From Planctomycetales bacterium 10988 (GTDB taxonomy: Bacteria; Planctomycetota; Planctomycetia; Pirellulales; Pb10988): a stretch of 64,000 nt of DNA. The notes beneath the pieces were generated by a model. That model was not told the DNA's origin. It was given only the letters and a program-made list of their open reading frames with translations, and did no database searches. Within the stretch, counting starts at the first letter, position 1. Each line of letters begins with the position of its first letter. The position numbers were made by a program, and so were the translations under genes. Below, piece after piece: positions 9,680 through 16,918 of the stretch. Location: positions 4,926,709 through 4,990,708 of the forward strand of contig CP043547.1 of assembly GCA_009664345.1 (NCBI GenBank). The letters run 5' to 3'.

Positions 9680-10747
9680 ATGTCTCACGCACCACTGCCA
9701 CTCGAATCGGCACAGCCCGGAGAGCTAGGGGAGCGTGACCTGCTGGATGAGGCGATTGCTCGCGGTTGGATCACCCAAAAGGATCTTGAATATGCCAAGC
9801 AAACTCAGCTGCGAGCCGCGCGGAAAGATGTCTACAAGTCGTTGATTGCCTTCTTGGTCGAGCAGCGAGCCGCGACCGCCACTCAGTTTCGTCGGCTGGC
9901 GGACGAGCTGAAAAATGCCGCTCGGGTGGATGCGTTGCCGGGTTATCGACTCATCGAGATTGCCGGTCGCGGGGCGATGGCCGAGGTCTATAAGGCGGAG
10001 CAAGTCGCCCTCAAGCGAATCGTCGCGGTCAAGCTCCTGTCAAGAAACATCTGTCGCGATCATCTCTATCTCTCGCAATTCCGTTACGAAACCCAACTCG
10101 CGGCGAGTGTGTCGAGTTCTTTCTTTCCAGTCGTTTACGATTTTGGACGGGCCCGCGGTCAGCATTTTATGGCGATGGAATTCGTCCCTGGCGAAGCCCT
10201 CAACTGGCGGCTAGAGAGAAACGAAGTGATTCCCGTTGTCGATGCCCTGCGGATTGCCCATGATGTCGCGCGGGCCTTGGCCGACCTCCATCAAGACGGC
10301 ATCCTCCATCGCGATGTGAAGCCGCATAATATTTTAGTACAACCAGACGGCAGGGCGAAGCTGGTCGATTTAGGACTTGGCCGAAGTATCAAGGATCGAG
10401 AAAGGATCGAAGCGGAGTTTGGCACAACCGTCGGGACTCCGCACTTTATTTCCCCGGAACAAGCCCGAGCCGAGGAACGCCTCGATGGCCGTACGGATAT
10501 TTATAGCCTAGGAGTCGTGCTCTACCACATGCTGACCGGGCGGCTTCCCTTTCCGTATGAAAGTGCCCAGCAAGCGATGGAGGCCCAACTCCATGAACCG
10601 CCGCCACTTTTCCCTTTGGATGAGCGGCAAACCCCGGCAGATGTCCGTTCGCTGGTGCTACGCATGTTGGCCAAAGTCCCCCGTGAACGTCCGAAGAGTG
10701 CGAATGATCTCGCGTACGAACTGGCGACGATGTGTCTTAATCGCTAA
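9680..10747 (+). CDS. Hanks-type serine/threonine protein kinase
   Basis: A 355-residue cytoplasmic kinase. An N-terminal helical region of about 90 residues has no recognised domain. The kinase domain runs from about residue 93 to 350. It has the glycine loop AGRGAMAEVYKA, the ATP-anchoring lysine in VAVKLL, the catalytic loop HRDVKPHN, a metal-binding DLG instead of DFG (VDLGLGR), TVGTPHFISPEQ as activation segment and APE equivalent, and DIYSLGVVLY. All essential residues are present, so it should be active. There is no transmembrane helix and no sensor domain, unlike many planctomycete kinases. Its stop codon (10745-10747) overlaps a palindromic repeat element shared with the convergent cinA-like gene. 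Confidence 0.9.
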   Translation: MSHAPLPLESAQPGELGERDLLDEAIARGWITQKDLEYAKQTQLRAARKDVYKSLIAFLVEQRAATATQFRRLADELKNAARVDALPGYRLIEIAGRGAMAEVYKAEQVALKRIVAVKLLSRNICRDHLYLSQFRYETQLAASVSSSFFPVVYDFGRARGQHFMAMEFVPGEALNWRLERNEVIPVVDALRIAHDVARALADLHQDGILHRDVKPHNILVQPDGRAKLVDLGLGRSIKDRERIEAEFGTTVGTPHFISPEQARAEERLDGRTDIYSLGVVLYHMLTGRLPFPYESAQQAMEAQLHEPPPLFPLDERQTPADVRSLVLRMLAKVPRERPKSANDLAYELATMCLNR

Positions 10748-10784
10748 AAAGTGCTTTTTCAATTGAAAACAAAAAGCGTTTTTT
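10746..10784. terminator. Paired palindrome element, probable bidirectional terminator between convergent genes
   Basis: Two copies of the dispersed palindrome (AAAAAGTGCTTTTT at 10746-10759, AAAAAGCGTTTTTT at 10771-10784) start 25 bases apart. The two arms can pair with each other over 14 bp, including two G-U pairs, around an 11-base loop, and each arm is itself palindromic. The element fills the 43-base gap between the kinase stop and the end of the convergent cinA-like gene. The linker, read on the minus strand, contains TTCAAT. Confidence 0.65.
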
Positions 10785-10790
10785 AAATTA

Positions 10791-12059
10791 TTAGCGAGAT
10801 TCTTCCGAGAGGGCTAATCGCAACAGATTCAAGGCACGCTTGGCGGCCAGGTCTTTGACGATCGCGGAATGCCCACTGTAATCGAAGGTCTTCGACTGCA
10901 CCCCATCACGATTTGCAAGAGCTACGTAAAATTTGGGGATTTCAGCAGGTGCAGACTCTTCGGGACTACTCAAATGCGGATACTCAGAAGTGGCCAAACC
11001 CCAATCGGTATCCAATCGCTCTCGCACGGCCAAGGCTGCTTGTTCAACGATGGAGGCTTGATCGATGGTAGCCTTCTTTTCAAAAGTACTTTTTGGAAAA
11101 ACGAGCAAACTTCCCATGCTGATCGACGAAGCCCCGACGATCCCGCCACGATAAAAATCTTCACTCCCGGGCAGTTCCCCCAGCCAATCGGCCAAGCGAC
11201 CCCCGGCATTCCCTTCCGCCGTCGCGACGGTCTCGCCTCGATCTCGAAGGGTTCGGGCAATCGCATGTTGCAGTTCTTCCTCCCCACTGCCAAAAACCAG
11301 GGTTCCAAGCTTGTCCAAAATCACCTGACGCGTTGGTTCGATCCGCTTGGCAAACGCTTCCTCATCCGCTGCTCGGGTGCTGATGCGAAGAGAGATCGTG
11401 CCGTGATGGACAGTGATCCCCACCGACGGTTCTCGACCGCGAGCGATGACATCGGGAAGCATCGACTCTAGGTGGCTTTCGCCAACGCCGAAACACTTGA
11501 TCACATGATGTCGAATCGTTTGCACTTCACGGCCTGCGGTCAATTTCGGCAAGACCGTCCCTCGCCACATTTGTTTCATTTCCGCAGGAACACCGGGAAA
11601 ACAGAAGATTTGACAAGCCGGGCGATTCGATCGCGGCACGGTCATTTCGATCCCTGGGGCGGAACCTTCGGGATTGGGAACGGCTTGACTTCCTTGCGGG
11701 AACATCGCTTGTTTCCGATTCCTTTCCGGCATGGTGCGGCCTCGCCGCTTGAAGAGATTTTGAATATTTGCGAGAGAATCTTCATCTAGAACAAGGTCCG
11801 TCGAAGTCGCCGCCGCGAGGGCTTCGCGCGTAAGATCGTCATCGGTCGGCCCCAGCCCGCCGGTGCAAACGATGAGATCGGATCGCTGCAAGGCTGTTTG
11901 AAAAAGATTCCTCAGTGCCGTTAATTGATCGCCGGCCGTGCCGTGATATTGAACAGAGATCCCAATTTCGCCGAGCTGCTGACTGAGCCATTGACTATTC
12001 GTGTCCAGTCGATGCCCGCTGGTGAGCTCATCCCCGATGGCCAATACTTCCGCAATCAT
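10791..12059 (-). CDS. cinA: CinA family protein with degenerate deamidase domain
   Basis: About 422 residues. The start is placed at the ATG giving MIAEVLAIGDELTSG, with GGAGAGGA just upstream; the frame is open six codons further to a GTG at 12077. The N-terminal half is the MoCF/COG1058 domain (LAIGDELTSG, TCTGGLGPTDDDLT-like motif near residue 70), which in some CinA proteins is an ADP-ribose pyrophosphatase. The C-terminal half is the CinA/PncC fold, which deamidates nicotinamide mononucleotide. The family motif AESxTGG reads AEGNAGG here (about residue 283), and the SNxxK region reads SSISMGSLL. The serine nucleophile and its lysine partner therefore appear to be lost. The protein is full length, so I infer that the N-terminal activity is kept and the deamidase is dead. 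One dispersed palindrome copy lies inside the gene at 11082-11094. Confidence 0.82.
   Translation of the reverse strand: MIAEVLAIGDELTSGHRLDTNSQWLSQQLGEIGISVQYHGTAGDQLTALRNLFQTALQRSDLIVCTGGLGPTDDDLTREALAAATSTDLVLDEDSLANIQNLFKRRGRTMPERNRKQAMFPQGSQAVPNPEGSAPGIEMTVPRSNRPACQIFCFPGVPAEMKQMWRGTVLPKLTAGREVQTIRHHVIKCFGVGESHLESMLPDVIARGREPSVGITVHHGTISLRISTRAADEEAFAKRIEPTRQVILDKLGTLVFGSGEEELQHAIARTLRDRGETVATAEGNAGGRLADWLGELPGSEDFYRGGIVGASSISMGSLLVFPKSTFEKKATIDQASIVEQAALAVRERLDTDWGLATSEYPHLSSPEESAPAEIPKFYVALANRDGVQSKTFDYSGHSAIVKDLAAKRALNLLRLALSEESR
11082..11094. repeat. Dispersed palindrome copy inside cinA
   Basis: AAAAGTACTTTTT lies within coding sequence and is read in frame as Lys-Ser-Thr-Phe on the minus strand. 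Confidence 0.7.
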
Positions 12060-12091
12060 ACTTCCGTTCCTCTCCACTTCCCGCGATTATC

Positions 12092-12104
12092 AAAACTACT
12101 TTTT
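12092..12104. repeat. Dispersed palindrome copy in the cinA upstream gap
   Basis: AAAACTACTTTTT lies in the 69-base gap between the glycosyltransferase stop and the cinA start. Confidence 0.7.
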
Positions 12105-12128
12105 GGATTGTTTTCTTGGATTCCGCAT

Positions 12129-13268
12129 TCAGGAGGCCTTTTCTTTCTTCGGGGAAGCCTTCTTGTCCACATAAGGCAAGACCTCGCGATAAACTTCGAG
12201 GGTTTCCTCCGCCATGCGATCGAGTCCAAAGCGTTCTTCAACGAGCTTCCTTCCGGCTTGGCCGAGACGCTGTACTTCTGCCCGATTTTTCAAGAGATAG
12301 ATAATCTTTTCTGCCAAGGCTTGGGGGTTGTGCGATTCGACAATCAACCCGTTTTCATTATCCGTCAAGGCATCCGAGACCCCGCCGACTCCGGTGGCAA
12401 TGACCGGCTTGCTTAATGCCATCGCTTCAAACATCACCGTGCCGAGTCCTTGTTGTAAACTAGGCAGGCAAAAAATATCCATCGCCTCCAGGGCTTCGCG
12501 ATACTCCTGCAAATACGGCACAAAGGTCACTTGCCGGGTAAGTTTCAATTCATTGGCTAGGCCCCGTAGACTGGCTTCATCCGGGCCTCTCCCGGCAATC
12601 AGAAACTCCACATCGAAGCCGGCCTTCTTCACGAGTTGAGCAGCTCGCAAAAAGTAATCTTGGCCTTTGGTCGATTCCAACGGTCCTGCCGTCCCGACGA
12701 CCGGAACGTGTTCTTTGGGGCGTTCGGCACAGTGATCCATCGGGGGAATCTTCACCCCACTGTAAATGACTTGCACCAGAGACTCCGGGATTTGAATTCG
12801 CTCCAGCAAGTGATTCCGAACCGCCCGGCTGATGGTGATGATCTTTCCGCCATAAGTCGGTAGGAACCGCATCGAAGTCGGGTGGTCGAGAATGTTATGG
12901 ACTGTCAGCACCTCGGGAATCTTCCAGGATTGGCTGAGCCATTGACCAAGAGGGAGCAAATGATGGGTCTGAATATGAATCAAATCCGGACGAAATTCAG
13001 CGGCCCGCTTTCGCAAAGCACGGACCATCCAGAAGCGAAGGAAAGGCCAATCTAGCCCCGTGTATTCAATCAAAGGGATGTTTTTCTGCCGCAACAAGGA
13101 GCAACCTTGCGAACGCTGGCAAAGAATCTGGACCTCGATCCCGCGGGCCATCAACGCTTCCGCGAGCCGCCAGGTGTAGGCCGAACTTCCTCGAGGTTCC
13201 AAGGCACCCGCGAGAATCAAAACGCGAAGCTCTTCACGTTTGGCATCCTTCTTGTTCTCTTTGGTCAC
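12129..13268 (-). CDS. Glycosyltransferase family 4 (GT-B fold)
   Basis: 379 residues from a GTG start. The N-terminal Rossmann domain begins LRVLILAGALEPRGSSAYTWRLAEALMARG, typical of GT4 acceptor domains. The C-terminal domain has VGTAGPLESTKGQDYFLRAA (the usual G-x-L-xxxKG phosphate-binding region), LIAGRGPDEASLRGLA and the EX7E-type motif QGLGTVMFEAMALSKPVIA (about residue 275-295). In this protein the first Glu of EX7E is replaced by Gly (QGLGTVMFE), and the second Glu is kept. The C-terminal tail is lysine-rich. It probably transfers a sugar from a nucleotide-sugar donor to a lipid or polysaccharide at the cytoplasmic face. The acceptor cannot be predicted, because no polysaccharide cluster surrounds it. 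The gene ends 69 bases before cinA on the same strand. Confidence 0.85.
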   Translation of the reverse strand: MTKENKKDAKREELRVLILAGALEPRGSSAYTWRLAEALMARGIEVQILCQRSQGCSLLRQKNIPLIEYTGLDWPFLRFWMVRALRKRAAEFRPDLIHIQTHHLLPLGQWLSQSWKIPEVLTVHNILDHPTSMRFLPTYGGKIITISRAVRNHLLERIQIPESLVQVIYSGVKIPPMDHCAERPKEHVPVVGTAGPLESTKGQDYFLRAAQLVKKAGFDVEFLIAGRGPDEASLRGLANELKLTRQVTFVPYLQEYREALEAMDIFCLPSLQQGLGTVMFEAMALSKPVIATGVGGVSDALTDNENGLIVESHNPQALAEKIIYLLKNRAEVQRLGQAGRKLVEERFGLDRMAEETLEVYREVLPYVDKKASPKKEKAS

Positions 13269-13473
13269 GGGGTTTGGATGGCTCCTGATCGTGAGAGTCG
13301 ATCATCAGGGAAAGGAAACGCGAGGAAGAAACGTCGAGGAAGCGGAATTCTACTCCCGCGAACATTGTTCTCTTTGGCTCAAAGGTCTATGCTGTAAGAT
13401 GGTGTACCGAGCAACGTGGCGTTCGACGTTGAATCGTGGCCACTTCCTCCATTTCCATGGAAAGGGCGAGATC

Positions 13474-13791
13474 ATGCCTAATCAACTTGCAGATATTCAA
13501 CAGTCGCTCCGAGCGTTACAGTCGCAGATCGCGGAATCGCCGGACCTTCCCGAACAACTTCGCTATCAGTTGGCGGATACCTTGGCGGAACTGGAAAAGA
13601 TTCTGCCCCAAGCGGCGGCCTCCCAGGCAACCGTGGAGAGTGACTCATCGTCTTCCAGCGCTTCGGAAGATTCTCCCGAGCCTCAAGCGGCAACCTTGCA
13701 AGATATGATCCTGCAATTCGAGGAAAGTCATCCGACGCTCTCTCGCTCGCTGGTGCGTCTCTTAGATATTTTGGGGCAACTTGGCATTTGA
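13474..13791 (+). CDS. DUF4404 family protein
   Basis: 105 residues. The start is the ATG at 13474 (MPNQLADIQQSLRALQSQIAE), with GAAAGGG upstream; the frame is open further upstream but without family similarity. The N-terminal half is a helical pair (residues 1-45), a Ser/Glu-rich linker spans about 48-70, and the C-terminus has the family ending FEESHPTLSRSLVRLLDILGQLGI. DUF4404 proteins are small, widespread and of unknown function. The gene is convergent with infC and shares its terminator. Confidence 0.8.
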   Translation: MPNQLADIQQSLRALQSQIAESPDLPEQLRYQLADTLAELEKILPQAAASQATVESDSSSSSASEDSPEPQAATLQDMILQFEESHPTLSRSLVRLLDILGQLGI

Positions 13792-13863
13792 TGCAATTGC
13801 CAGGAGCGCTCCCGCAAAAAGAAAGTTTTTCCCTAAGCAATAACTTTTAGCCCGTTCAAAAGA

Positions 13864-13903
13864 AAAAAGTCGGCAAGGAGCGAATGTCCTCACCGACTTT
13901 TTG
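13864..13903. terminator. Bidirectional terminator between DUF4404 gene and infC
   Basis: AAAAAAGTCGG (about 13864-13873) pairs with CCGACTTTTT (about 13893-13902), with additional AGGA/TCCT pairing inside. The A-run and T-run on the two sides allow function in both directions. It lies about 70 bases after the DUF4404 stop and about 57 bases after the infC stop. Confidence 0.8.
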
Positions 13904-13959
13904 AGTGCTTTTGGTGCGTTCCTAGCCAGCGTGGCCGGAACGCTCGAACGTATCTTCGC

Positions 13960-14460
13960 CTATTTCGGGGCTAAAACGCAGATCATACGTTTTCCGTCTC
14001 GGTTGGGCGGTCGCTCGACTTTCGCGACTTCCTCCAACTGGGCGATGACCTGATTGATCACACGACGCCCTTCATCTTCGTGGGCCTGCTCACGGCCACG
14101 GAACAGCAAGGTCACCATGACTTTGTCTTTATGAGCGAGAAAATCTTTCGCTCGCTTTACCTTCACCTCGATATCGTGATCACCCGTCCGAGGGCGGAGG
14201 CGAATCTCTTTCATCTTGGTTTTATGCGAGTGACTCTTCTGCTGACGCTTCCCCTGTTGATATTTGAACTTTCCGAAATCCATAATTCGGCAGACCGGGG
14301 GTCGTTCGTTGGGGGCCACCTCGACCAAATCCAACTCTGCCTCTTTGGCGAGACTCATCGCTTTTTCAGTAGGAATAATCCCCAATTGCGATCCATCCGC
14401 GCCTACGACTCGCACAGGCGAAATGCGAATCTGATCATTAATTCGATGCGTACGTTCGAT
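13960..14460 (-). CDS. infC: Translation initiation factor IF-3, starting at AUC
   Basis: A 166-residue IF-3, which prevents 50S joining and proofreads initiator tRNA selection on the 30S subunit. The first ATG/GTG-type codon in the frame (GTG at 14415) would remove the conserved N-terminus [23 protein letters not shown]. The frame is open through it up to GGAGG at 14470-14474, followed after nine bases by ATC (14460-14458); an ATT directly abuts the GGAGG and is too close. AUU/AUC starts are a known hallmark of infC (AUU in E. coli, AUC in Myxococcus) and permit autoregulation, because IF-3 rejects non-AUG codons. The N-domain, linker and C-domain ([12 protein letters not shown]) are complete. 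The gene is not followed by rpmI-rplT, its usual partners. Confidence 0.93.
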   Translation of the reverse strand: MERTHRINDQIRISPVRVVGADGSQLGIIPTEKAMSLAKEAELDLVEVAPNERPPVCRIMDFGKFKYQQGKRQQKSHSHKTKMKEIRLRPRTGDHDIEVKVKRAKDFLAHKDKVMVTLLFRGREQAHEDEGRRVINQVIAQLEEVAKVERPPNRDGKRMICVLAPK

Positions 14461-14469
14461 TGCTAAAAT

Positions 14470-14474
14470 CCTCC
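14470..14474 (-). promoter_or_regulatory. Ribosome binding site of infC
   Basis: GGAGG on the minus strand lies nine bases upstream of the ATC start codon. It is the only strong site near the conserved N-terminus and decides the start. Confidence 0.8.
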
Positions 14475-15124
14475 AATAAAGGAAAGAAGGTAATAAAAGG
14501 TAGACAGTTTCAGTGCTTTACCTTGTCGTCTAAGATTCGAGACTCCATGGCACAACGGCCGGAGGAATGTAGAAAAGAAATCTTCACCAGGAAGAGCCTC
14601 GATCCAAATACTTCGAGCGTTTCTTGTTTCTTTACCACTAACGAAACTTCTAAAATGGCAAAAGGTTACCAACAAAGAAAATGCTCTAAACGCTAAGTAT
14701 CGGTCGCAAGCTTTGTGCCGTCAACAACATTTCTTGACAATTATACGCTTTCTCTCCCTCACTTGGGTGAGAGAGGGACCGATGAACATCTAATTAAGTT
14801 CCCACAGCCGGGTGAATATTGGACGAAAAACGCTTGAGAACTTGCTTTATTTTGGCATCAAAAGAAGAGAAATGACGGCAAATTCAGGGAAAAAGCGACT
14901 AAAAAGCAAGTTTTTACCGGTCGGAAGTGTGTCTAGCAAGAAGGACCAATTTAGCCAACGGACGAAGCTTCCTGGAAATCGAGAAAAATAATTTCTCCGA
15001 ACTTCCTCGGGATTCCCTGGTTCACTCCCGACCGACAACCGGCCAATCAACTACCAGCGAGGCCTCCCCGAAATGCCTATCCTCTGCCAACTTGGCAGAT
15101 TAACTGCCACTAACATGAATAAAA
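14475..15124. other. 650-base non-coding stretch upstream of infC
   Basis: It holds the infC leader and probable promoter. It also has an inverted repeat CTCTCCCTCAC/GTGAGAGAG at about 14750-14778 that might be a terminator or regulatory hairpin. The rest is AT-rich with only short, unconvincing ORFs. Confidence 0.6.
14696..14724 (-). promoter_or_regulatory. Probable sigma70-type promoter of infC
   Basis: On the minus strand, TTGACG (14724-14719) is followed after exactly 17 bases by GATACT (14701-14696). Transcription from here would give a leader of about 230 bases before infC. Confidence 0.5.
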
Positions 15125-15952
15125 TTAGACTTCGAAAACCCGCTGAAACGGGCCAATAAAGCGTTTTTCATCGGACCAGTCGAGAACGGCGAAGGTGACT
15201 TGGCTGAAATAGCCGGAGAAGGGACCGGTGAGGGCTTCGTGGAAGAGGGTCGCGATGTCATGCGTATTGTTGCCGAACACCCCGCAACCCCAGGCCCCGA
15301 GGACCAAGGCTTCATGCCCTTGGATGGCGGCAGTGGTTAAGACCCGTTCGATTCTCGCTCGCATAATCGGTTTGATCTTTTCCTCCTTCTGAGGATTGCG
15401 ACGCCGGGCGACTTGGGCATTGACCGCCGGGCAAGTGATGAAGGAAGCAAGGAAATAATCGTCGAGCAAGGCCCCGTCTTCCAGCCGAAAGACCGGAACA
15501 TCCGGCGAATAGATCGCATAATGGGAGTACGTCGGATCATGTCGCTCGCGATGATAGGCATACATCTCATTGCCGTTGATCGAAGCATATAACGCTGAAG
15601 AGCGGCACAGCGATTCCTCTTGGGCCCGCGCACCATTCAAAAACCCACCACCGGGATTCTTGGCCGAGGCAAAATTCAACACCATCGGACGAACCCCATC
15701 GCGTACCAATCGCTGGGCGGCATCCAACGAAGATTCGTTCCTCACATCAAAAGCCAGCCTTCGGGCAGGCACGGGACATTCCGGCAGTTCAAGTGAAGCC
15801 TTCGGCGGAGAAGTCACCGTTCCCGCGACCGAAGCTTCAATCTTCGACGCCAGAGAAACTTTTCTCCCTTGCGAATTGAGATAAAAACCATTCTCAATAA
15901 TATCTACCGTTTCCTTGGCTAACTGCCGGGCACGGCTCCGTGCAATCGACAT
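15125..15952 (-). CDS. TIGR02452 family / bacterial-type poly(ADP-ribose) glycohydrolase-like macrodomain protein
   Basis: 275 residues. The start MSIARSRARQLAKETVDII at 15952 is preferred because AAGGTGAAGGA lies just before it; an upstream frame extension to 16045 looks non-family. The signature NFASAKNPGGGFLNGARAQEESLCRSS (residues about 90-115) contains the GGG-x6-8-QEE motif of microbial PARG, whose adjacent glutamates hydrolyse ADP-ribose polymers or ADP-ribosyl-protein bonds. GAWGCGVFGNN near residue 215 is the second macrodomain loop that holds the diphosphate. It is probably a cytoplasmic ADP-ribosyl hydrolase. No ADP-ribosyltransferase is visible nearby, so the substrate is unknown. 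Alternative: an ADP-ribose binder without activity. Confidence 0.85.
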   Translation of the reverse strand: MSIARSRARQLAKETVDIIENGFYLNSQGRKVSLASKIEASVAGTVTSPPKASLELPECPVPARRLAFDVRNESSLDAAQRLVRDGVRPMVLNFASAKNPGGGFLNGARAQEESLCRSSALYASINGNEMYAYHRERHDPTYSHYAIYSPDVPVFRLEDGALLDDYFLASFITCPAVNAQVARRRNPQKEEKIKPIMRARIERVLTTAAIQGHEALVLGAWGCGVFGNNTHDIATLFHEALTGPFSGYFSQVTFAVLDWSDEKRFIGPFQRVFEV

Positions 15953-16113
15953 TTTTCCTTCACCTTTTCCCATTGAAGGAGCAATTAATAACGACTCCCC
16001 CGAACCTTCTTCAATACGCAATTCTCTGTTAGATAGGCATGACACTCCCTATTGCCATAAGGTTCGCAATTTGAACACCATTCCTTGTCAACGGTTTGTC
16101 CCAAGAGAACATC

Positions 16114-16563
16114 ATGAGTCCATCAATCACCATTCGGAGGCAACTTCCTGAAGACCTTCCGGCACTGCGAATAATCTATTTACAAACAAGACAAGAAACA
16201 TTTACTTGGTTGAATACATCTAAATTTCAACTGTCAGATTTTGATCGGGATACAGAAGGCGAAGTTATTTGGGTTGCCTTGCAGGATGGGAAGGCGGTTG
16301 GATTTCTTGGATGTTGGGAACCAGAGAATTTTATCCACCATCTTTACGTCCTCCGCAAGGCAAGAAAAGAAGGAATCGGCAAGGCTTTATTATCCACATG
16401 TTTAAAAAGTTTGATTGGCCCTGTTCAATTAAAATGCAGTAAAGAAAACCATCACGCTTTTCAATTTTATCAACACTTAGGTTGGCAAGTAATCGGAGAA
16501 AACACCAATGAAGAAGGGGCTTATTATTTAATGGAATTTCGAACGAGTAATCTATTAAAGTAA
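16114..16563 (+). CDS. GNAT family N-acetyltransferase
   Basis: 149 residues from the ATG at 16114 (MSPSITIRRQLPEDLPALRIIYL). The acetyl-CoA-binding motif A appears as HHLYVLRKARKEGIGKALLSTCL (about residues 75-97), where R-K-x-x-G-I-G-K is the pyrophosphate loop. Motif B follows with NHHAFQFYQHLGW. The acceptor substrate is unknown. The gene is more AT-rich than its surroundings, as is the 355-base gap after it, which may indicate acquisition by transfer. Confidence 0.85.
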   Translation: MSPSITIRRQLPEDLPALRIIYLQTRQETFTWLNTSKFQLSDFDRDTEGEVIWVALQDGKAVGFLGCWEPENFIHHLYVLRKARKEGIGKALLSTCLKSLIGPVQLKCSKENHHAFQFYQHLGWQVIGENTNEEGAYYLMEFRTSNLLK

Positions 16564-16918
16564 ATATCATTGTATAAAACTATAAATTAACTTCTACAAC
16601 AAATTATTAATTTTCTATAGAAATTGATTCTATCAAAACCGGTTCAGCACGATCAGGTCGATGGTAAACAAACCTTATTTAATTTTTGTGTCATAACTAT
16701 TGGCGTTCTTTGCATTGACTTTTAAAACTGTCAGAGATCGTGGCGAGCTTTATCGAGGTCCGTCTATGATAGCAGAATTAACGTCAGCGGTTTCTTTTCT
16801 GCTTCGCAAGTTGAGAGGTTGATGCTCTTCGGAAGTGAGGGGGCGACAGGGTGAGGGGATGATGCTAGACTACAGCTCTTCATTCAATGCCCCGTAAGAT
16901 TAATGGCCCTGAGGAATT
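16564..16918. other. 355-base non-coding stretch before the OPT gene
   Basis: The first half is strongly AT-rich and the second half normal in composition. I see no gene, RNA or clear terminator; it presumably contains the OPT promoter. Confidence 0.5.

Noticed and set aside
14847-15050. Minus-strand ORF of 67 codons upstream of infC
   Set aside because: No ribosome binding site and no similarity; composition looks non-coding, and it lies in the presumed control region.
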